Assembly: GCF_001938945.1 (NCBI RefSeq)
Contig: NZ_MKIO01000030.1
Span: forward strand, 150,691 to 214,690
Length of the DNA: 64,000 nucleotides
DNA from: Xaviernesmea rhizosphaerae
GTDB taxonomy: Bacteria > Pseudomonadota > Alphaproteobacteria > Rhizobiales > Rhizobiaceae
Direction: 5' to 3'
Below, piece after piece: positions 60,266 through 64,000 of this stretch. The first letter of the stretch is position 1, and the number at the start of each line of letters is the position of its first letter. The notes under the pieces are model-generated. The model was not told the origin of the DNA. It saw nothing but the letters and a program-made list of their open reading frames with translations, and made no database searches. The translations under genes and the position numbers were made by a program.

Positions 60266-60372
60266 GCGGGACGGTCAGGAGCACCCATCCGGTGCCGTAT
60301 CGATCCGCGTTGACGCTTTCGTCAAAAAGCCGGTAGATTTTGCTGCGCAGCAATAAAAACGGGGATCCACAG

Positions 60373-61020
60373 GTGAAGATCGCTTGCCTGCACACGACAC
60401 ACAGCAATGTCGCGGTTTTCAACGCCGCGGCGGAAGATCTCGGCCTTGCGGCCGATGCGCTTCTTCATTGTGTTCGGCCCGATCTGCTTGCGGCGGTTGA
60501 GCAGGCGCGCACGCTGACAGAGGCCATCAGGAGGGAAACCGTTGCCCTGATCCTCGATCTCTCCGAGGAGGTGGATGCGGTCCTCGTGACCTGTTCCACG
60601 CTCGGGCCGGCGGCCGACGCCGTGGGCGATATTACCGGCGTGCCTGTTCTGCGGGTCGATCATGCGCTGGCCGAGCAGGCGCTGGTCGAAGGGCGGCATG
60701 TGCTCGTGCTGTGCACGGTCGCGACCACGCTCGCACCGACGCGGGCGCTGTTCAGCACCATTGCCGAGCGGCGCGGCGCCTCCTTTGAAACGCGGCTGGT
60801 GCCTGGCGCCTGGACCCTGTTCAAGACAGGCGACATGATGGGCTATTTCCGCTGCATCGCCGATGCCACGCGCGATGCGATTGCCGAAGGCTTCACCAGC
60901 GTCGTGCTGGCGCAGGCATCCATGGCCGGTGCGGCCAGCCTGCTTGAAAGCCACCACAGACCGCTCACCAGCCCGGCCGCCGCCCTTGCGGAGGCGGTTC
61001 GCCTGCTGCGGACGCATTGA
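60373..61020 (+). CDS. Aspartate/glutamate racemase-family protein
   Basis: A 215-residue protein of the Asp/Glu/hydantoin racemase fold. DAVLVTCSTLGPAADAV has the first catalytic-type Cys (about residue 77). A second Cys is in VLVLCTVATTLAPT, near 115, instead of the usual late TxxC. The second half ends ASLLESHHRPLTSPAAALAE. GTG 60373 (VKIACLHTT) with GGGGAT upstream is the likely start; a TTG at 60340 is an alternative. Substrate unknown: amino acid racemase, arylmalonate decarboxylase or maleate isomerase-like enzymes share this fold. Confidence 0.75.
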   Translation: MKIACLHTTHSNVAVFNAAAEDLGLAADALLHCVRPDLLAAVEQARTLTEAIRRETVALILDLSEEVDAVLVTCSTLGPAADAVGDITGVPVLRVDHALAEQALVEGRHVLVLCTVATTLAPTRALFSTIAERRGASFETRLVPGAWTLFKTGDMMGYFRCIADATRDAIAEGFTSVVLAQASMAGAASLLESHHRPLTSPAAALAEAVRLLRTH

Positions 61021-61145
61021 CGCGTTTTTCCACCGTGCGGGACCTTTAGAGACCGCATCCGGCTGGCGGTTGCGGCGCGCCGGTGCCTGCTTCGCAGGTC
61101 TCAGCCGACCAATGTCCTCCATCGCGACGAAATCGAAAAAAGGGC

Positions 61146-61176
61146 TTGCCCCTCTAGTCACTAGAGGTGGTTTTCT
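61146..61176 (+). promoter_or_regulatory. MerR-type promoter of the metal ATPase gene
   Basis: A perfect 7-3-7 dyad CCTCTAG-TCA-CTAGAGG (61151-61167) lies between a TTGCCC -35-like hexamer (61146-61151) and TTTTCT (61171-61176), a spacer of 19 bp. This overlong spacer with a central dyad is the hallmark of ZntR/CadR/CueR-family control. No merR gene is in the window. Confidence 0.7.
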
Positions 61177-61201
61177 CCTGTCACGAGACAGGAGACACAT
61201 C

Positions 61202-63601
61202 ATGGACCAATGGATGCAGACGCGGTTTCGGGTGGGTGGCATGGACTGCGCCTCCTGCGCCGCCAAGATCGATACGGCCGTTCGCCGCCATGCCGGCGTG
61301 CAGGATGTGCGCGTTTCAGTGACCTCGGGCACGATGACGCTGAGCCACGAGCCCGAAGCCGACCTGCCGGCCATCGAGAAACAGGTGACGCGGCTCGGCT
61401 ATCGCACCGAGCGCCTTGCGCCGCTGCAGGCCCGCACCGTGGCCGCAGACGCGGCCACGCCGGTGGCGGCCTGCTGCGCCGGGCATGCTCATCCTCCTCA
61501 CGGAGAGGATGATCCGGCGCAGCATGTTCATGACCATCATGACCATAAGCATCATGCTCACGACCACGACCATGACCATGACCAAGACGGCGGGCACGAT
61601 CATCCCCGCGATCACGACCACGCCGAAAATCATGGGCCCGGACAGGATCACGCCGGGCATGCGCATGCGGCGGCACGGGGCGAGGAGGCGGCCTCGGCCC
61701 TGCCGGCGGGGCTGCATGGCCATGATCACGGGCCGAGCGATGGCCCCTGGTGGAAGAGCGCCAAGGGCCGGCTGACCGTGGCGTCCGGCGCGGCGCTGGC
61801 GCTTGCCTATGCGCTGGGCCATGCCGTTCCCGCGCTCGGCCCCGCCGCCTTCCTGCTCGCCATGGCCGTCGGTCTGGTGCCGATCGCGCGGCGCGCGGTC
61901 CTCGCGGCCATGGCCGGCACGCCCTTTTCCATCGAGATGCTGATGACCATCGCCGCACTGGGCGCGATCCTCATCCAGGCGACGGAGGAGGCGGCGGCCG
62001 TCGTCTTCCTCTTCCTTGTCGGCGAATTGCTGGAGGGCGTGGCGGCCGGGCGGGCGCGGGCGAGCATCCAGTCCCTGACGACGCTGGTGCCGAAGACGGC
62101 ACTGCGGCTCGACGGCGACCGGATGGAGGAGGTCCCGGCCGAAACGCTTGGCGTCGATGCGCTGATCCTGGCCCGTCCCGGCGACCGCATCGCCGCCGAT
62201 GGCGTGATCGTTGCGGGCGAAAGCGCCGTGAACGAAGCGCCGGTCACGGGGGAAAGCGTGCCCGTGACCAAGCGCGTGGACGACACCGTCTTTGCCGGAA
62301 CGATCAATGGCGACGGCGCGCTGACCATTCGCGTAACCTCTGCCGCTGAAGACAACACCATTGCCCGCGTCGTCCGCCTGGTCGAGGAGGCGCAGGAGTC
62401 CAAGGCGCCGACGGAGCGCTTCATCGATCGCTTCTCGCGATACTACACGCCCGGCGTCGTTGCGCTGGCCGCGCTGGTGGCGGTGCTGCCGCCGCTGGTG
62501 CTGGGTGGCGGCTGGGGCGAATGGTTTTACAAGGCGCTGGCCATCCTGCTGATCGGCTGCCCTTGCGCGCTGGTCATCTCCACGCCGGCCGCCATTGCCG
62601 CCGCGCTCTCGGCCGGCGCGCGGCGCGGGCTCCTGCTGAAGGGTGGCGCCGTGCTCGAACAGGCCGGCAAGCTCCAGCTGGTCGCGCTCGACAAGACCGG
62701 CACGCTGACGCGCGGCAAGCCGGAAGTCACCGATATCCTCGCCTTTGGCCGGGAGCCGGCCGAAGTGCTGCGGCTGGCGAGCGCGCTGGAGGCCGGCTCC
62801 AGCCACCCGCTGGCGCTGGCGATCCTTGAGCGCGCCAAGGCCGACGGCATCGTGCCGCCAGCAGTCACTGAGGCCCGCGCCCTGGGCGGCAAGGGCGTGG
62901 CCGCGACGCTGGAGGGGCAGGCGCTCTATCTCGGTTCGCCCGCCTCCGTCGGCGCGCAGACGCCGCTGGCCGCCGATGTCACCGAGCGGATCGCCGCGCT
63001 CAACGATGCCGGCAAGACCGTGTCGCTGCTGCTCATCGACGGGCAGCTCGTCGGCGGGCTGGCGCTGCGCGACGAGCCGCGAGAGGATGCGAAAGCCGGG
63101 CTCGAAGCGCTGACGGCCCTGGATGTGCGCACAGTGATGCTGACCGGCGACAATGCCCGCACTGCCAGTGCCATCGGCCGCGCCCTGGACATCGAGGTCC
63201 ATGCCGGGCTGATGCCGGAGGACAAGCAGCGCATCGTCGGCGACTTCCAGCGCCAGGGCCTCGTCGTCGGCAAGGTCGGCGATGGCATAAATGATGCGCC
63301 GGCGCTCGCGGCTGCCGATATCGGCATCGCCATGGGCGGCGGCACGGATGTGGCGCTGGAAACGGCGGATGCCGCCATTCTCCACGGCCGGGTCAGCGAT
63401 GTCGCCCGCATCATCCGCCTGTCGCGCCGCACGCTCGGCAATATCCACCAGAACATCACCATCGCGCTGGGTCTGAAGCTGGTCTTCCTGGTGACAACAG
63501 TGGCGGGCATCACCGGCCTGTGGCCGGCCATCCTCGCCGACACCGGCGCCACCGTGCTGGTGACGATGAACGCGCTGCGCCTGCTCAGGCTGCCGGATTG
63601 A
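61202..63601 (+). CDS. zntA: Zn/Cd/Pb-type P1B ATPase with His-rich linker
   Basis: A 799-residue heavy-metal exporter. An HMA domain with GMDC16ASC19 binds metal. Residues about 80-165 form a His/Asp-rich linker (HVHDHHDHKHHAHDHDHDHD and similar runs). The membrane core carries C453-P-C (IGCPCALVISTPAA). The P-domain has D497KTGT, the N-domain has SSHPLA, and a hinge has GDGINDAP. The CPC motif and Asp/His-rich tail favour Zn/Cd over Cu. CAGGAG is 7 nt before the ATG at 61202; longer in-frame starts overlap the racemase gene. A MerR-type promoter precedes it. Confidence 0.94.
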   Translation: MDQWMQTRFRVGGMDCASCAAKIDTAVRRHAGVQDVRVSVTSGTMTLSHEPEADLPAIEKQVTRLGYRTERLAPLQARTVAADAATPVAACCAGHAHPPHGEDDPAQHVHDHHDHKHHAHDHDHDHDQDGGHDHPRDHDHAENHGPGQDHAGHAHAAARGEEAASALPAGLHGHDHGPSDGPWWKSAKGRLTVASGAALALAYALGHAVPALGPAAFLLAMAVGLVPIARRAVLAAMAGTPFSIEMLMTIAALGAILIQATEEAAAVVFLFLVGELLEGVAAGRARASIQSLTTLVPKTALRLDGDRMEEVPAETLGVDALILARPGDRIAADGVIVAGESAVNEAPVTGESVPVTKRVDDTVFAGTINGDGALTIRVTSAAEDNTIARVVRLVEEAQESKAPTERFIDRFSRYYTPGVVALAALVAVLPPLVLGGGWGEWFYKALAILLIGCPCALVISTPAAIAAALSAGARRGLLLKGGAVLEQAGKLQLVALDKTGTLTRGKPEVTDILAFGREPAEVLRLASALEAGSSHPLALAILERAKADGIVPPAVTEARALGGKGVAATLEGQALYLGSPASVGAQTPLAADVTERIAALNDAGKTVSLLLIDGQLVGGLALRDEPREDAKAGLEALTALDVRTVMLTGDNARTASAIGRALDIEVHAGLMPEDKQRIVGDFQRQGLVVGKVGDGINDAPALAAADIGIAMGGGTDVALETADAAILHGRVSDVARIIRLSRRTLGNIHQNITIALGLKLVFLVTTVAGITGLWPAILADTGATVLVTMNALRLLRLPD

Positions 63602-63800
63602 GGCCAAGATGGAAAGGCGGCGGGCTGCGTCATCCTGCCGCCTCCTGTACGCAACGCCGCTTTGCGATAAGCTGTTGCAGGAGAATCAAGGAATTGCACA
63701 GACATGCCGGCTCTTGCGGCGCGGTCCTGGAAGCGCCGTCTGACGCATGATCCCATCGATCCTCTTGCCACCCCGATCGGATGATGCTCAAGGAGTTTCC

Positions 63801-63923
63801 ATGCAACGCAAGCTGATCTTCTTCTCGCTGATGGCGCTCGTCATCCTCTCCGTCCTCTTCGGCATGATCGGCGTCTTTGCCGTCTGGAGCCCCTTTTCCC
63901 CGCCGCCGACGCCCGCCGGCTAG
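63801..63923 (+). CDS. Small single-helix membrane protein
   Basis: A 40-residue protein below usual cut-offs: MQRKLIFFSLMALVILSVLF forms one helix with following GMIGVFAVW, then a Pro-rich end SPPPTPAG-like. AAGGAG lies 6 nt before the ATG. The stop codon TAG is the first three bases of a dispersed repeat, so the gene's 3' end may have been shaped by that insertion. No family is recognised. Confidence 0.6.
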   Translation: MQRKLIFFSLMALVILSVLFGMIGVFAVWSPFSPPPTPAG

Positions 63924-63998
63924 AGCATCGGACCGAAAAGTGGGAACCGGTTTTCGGAAAAATCCGATGCAAAAACAAAAATCTAGAGCATCGCACTG
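63921..63998 (+). repeat. Dispersed rhizobial-type repeat, intact copy
   Basis: TAGAGCATCGGACCGAAAAG, GGGAACCGGTTTTCGGAAAA, ATCCGATGC, the A-rich block and TCTAGAGCATCGC match the copy at 20538-20608 almost base for base over 70 bp. The window ends within or just after it. Confidence 0.88.
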
Positions 63999-64000
63999 AG

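Noticed and set aside
61316..63607. A 763-codon minus-strand ORF opposite the P-type ATPase
   Set aside because: Antisense shadow of a gene with intact CPC, DKTGT and GDGINDAP motifs. No start signal.

Overview
The window is GC-rich DNA from an alphaproteobacterium, most likely a member of the Rhizobiaceae (Rhizobium/Agrobacterium relatives). The basis is a RirA iron regulator with the three expected cysteines, PhyR and NepR of the alphaproteobacterial general stress response, an MctSR-MctP monocarboxylate module, DUF995-, DUF1328- and DUF3309-type small proteins, and several copies of an intergenic repeat I associate with rhizobial genomes. The species cannot be named from the sequence. No tRNA, rRNA, IS element, prophage or CRISPR array was seen.

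Layout. 1-9.2 kb: the 3' end of a chemoreceptor, a beta-alanine/omega-amino acid module (class III aminotransferase, XRE-cupin regulator, LysR regulator, methylmalonate-semialdehyde dehydrogenase), a ProC-like reductase beside a SorC regulator, RirA, and a lone receiver. 9.6-16.6 kb: a LuxR-type regulator, then a complete dppABCDF dipeptide ABC operon. 16.8-19.8 kb: a PepSY protein, cytochrome b561 and two-component operon. 20-26.6 kb: RidA, a DUF995-like protein, an acyltransferase, a Tat-exported beta-carbonic anhydrase, an AI-2E family permease and an FAD oxidoreductase. 26.6-42.2 kb: a general stress response region. 42.8-55.8 kb: a soluble poly-HAMP chemoreceptor, a YdiJ-like FAD/Fe-S dehydrogenase with a divergent LysR gene, the mctSR-DUF3311-mctP operon and a Cache chemoreceptor. 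56-64 kb: a sulfonate-binding protein and SsuD monooxygenase, an FAD protein divergent from an Asp/Glu racemase-like gene, and a His-rich Zn/Cd P-type ATPase.

The most notable feature is the stress region. phyR and nepR are divergent as usual, but a lower-GC GNAT gene follows nepR. The EcfG-type sigma gene lies about 14 kb away, next to an HRXXN (HWE-type) PAS kinase and a single-domain receiver with a FATGY motif. Reading the intergenic DNA by eye gives eight sites matching GGAAC-N16/17-CGTT, and a ninth (AGTT) in front of the sigma gene itself. They precede small membrane, PRC-barrel, DUF1328, DUF3309 and Pro/Thr/Ala-rich anchored proteins. One precedes a 67-codon ORF (31900-32103, minus) that aligns without gaps to the core of NepR but lacks its EPIP motif. 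It is a candidate second, stress-induced anti-sigma factor.

Other regulatory DNA that can be read includes: a NarL-style 7-2-7 dyad upstream of mctP; a MerR-type 19-bp-spacer promoter at the metal ATPase; a 19-bp operator palindrome between the aminotransferase and its XRE regulator; a 30-bp palindrome upstream of dppA; and a CtrA box in tandem with a stress promoter near 30.15 kb.
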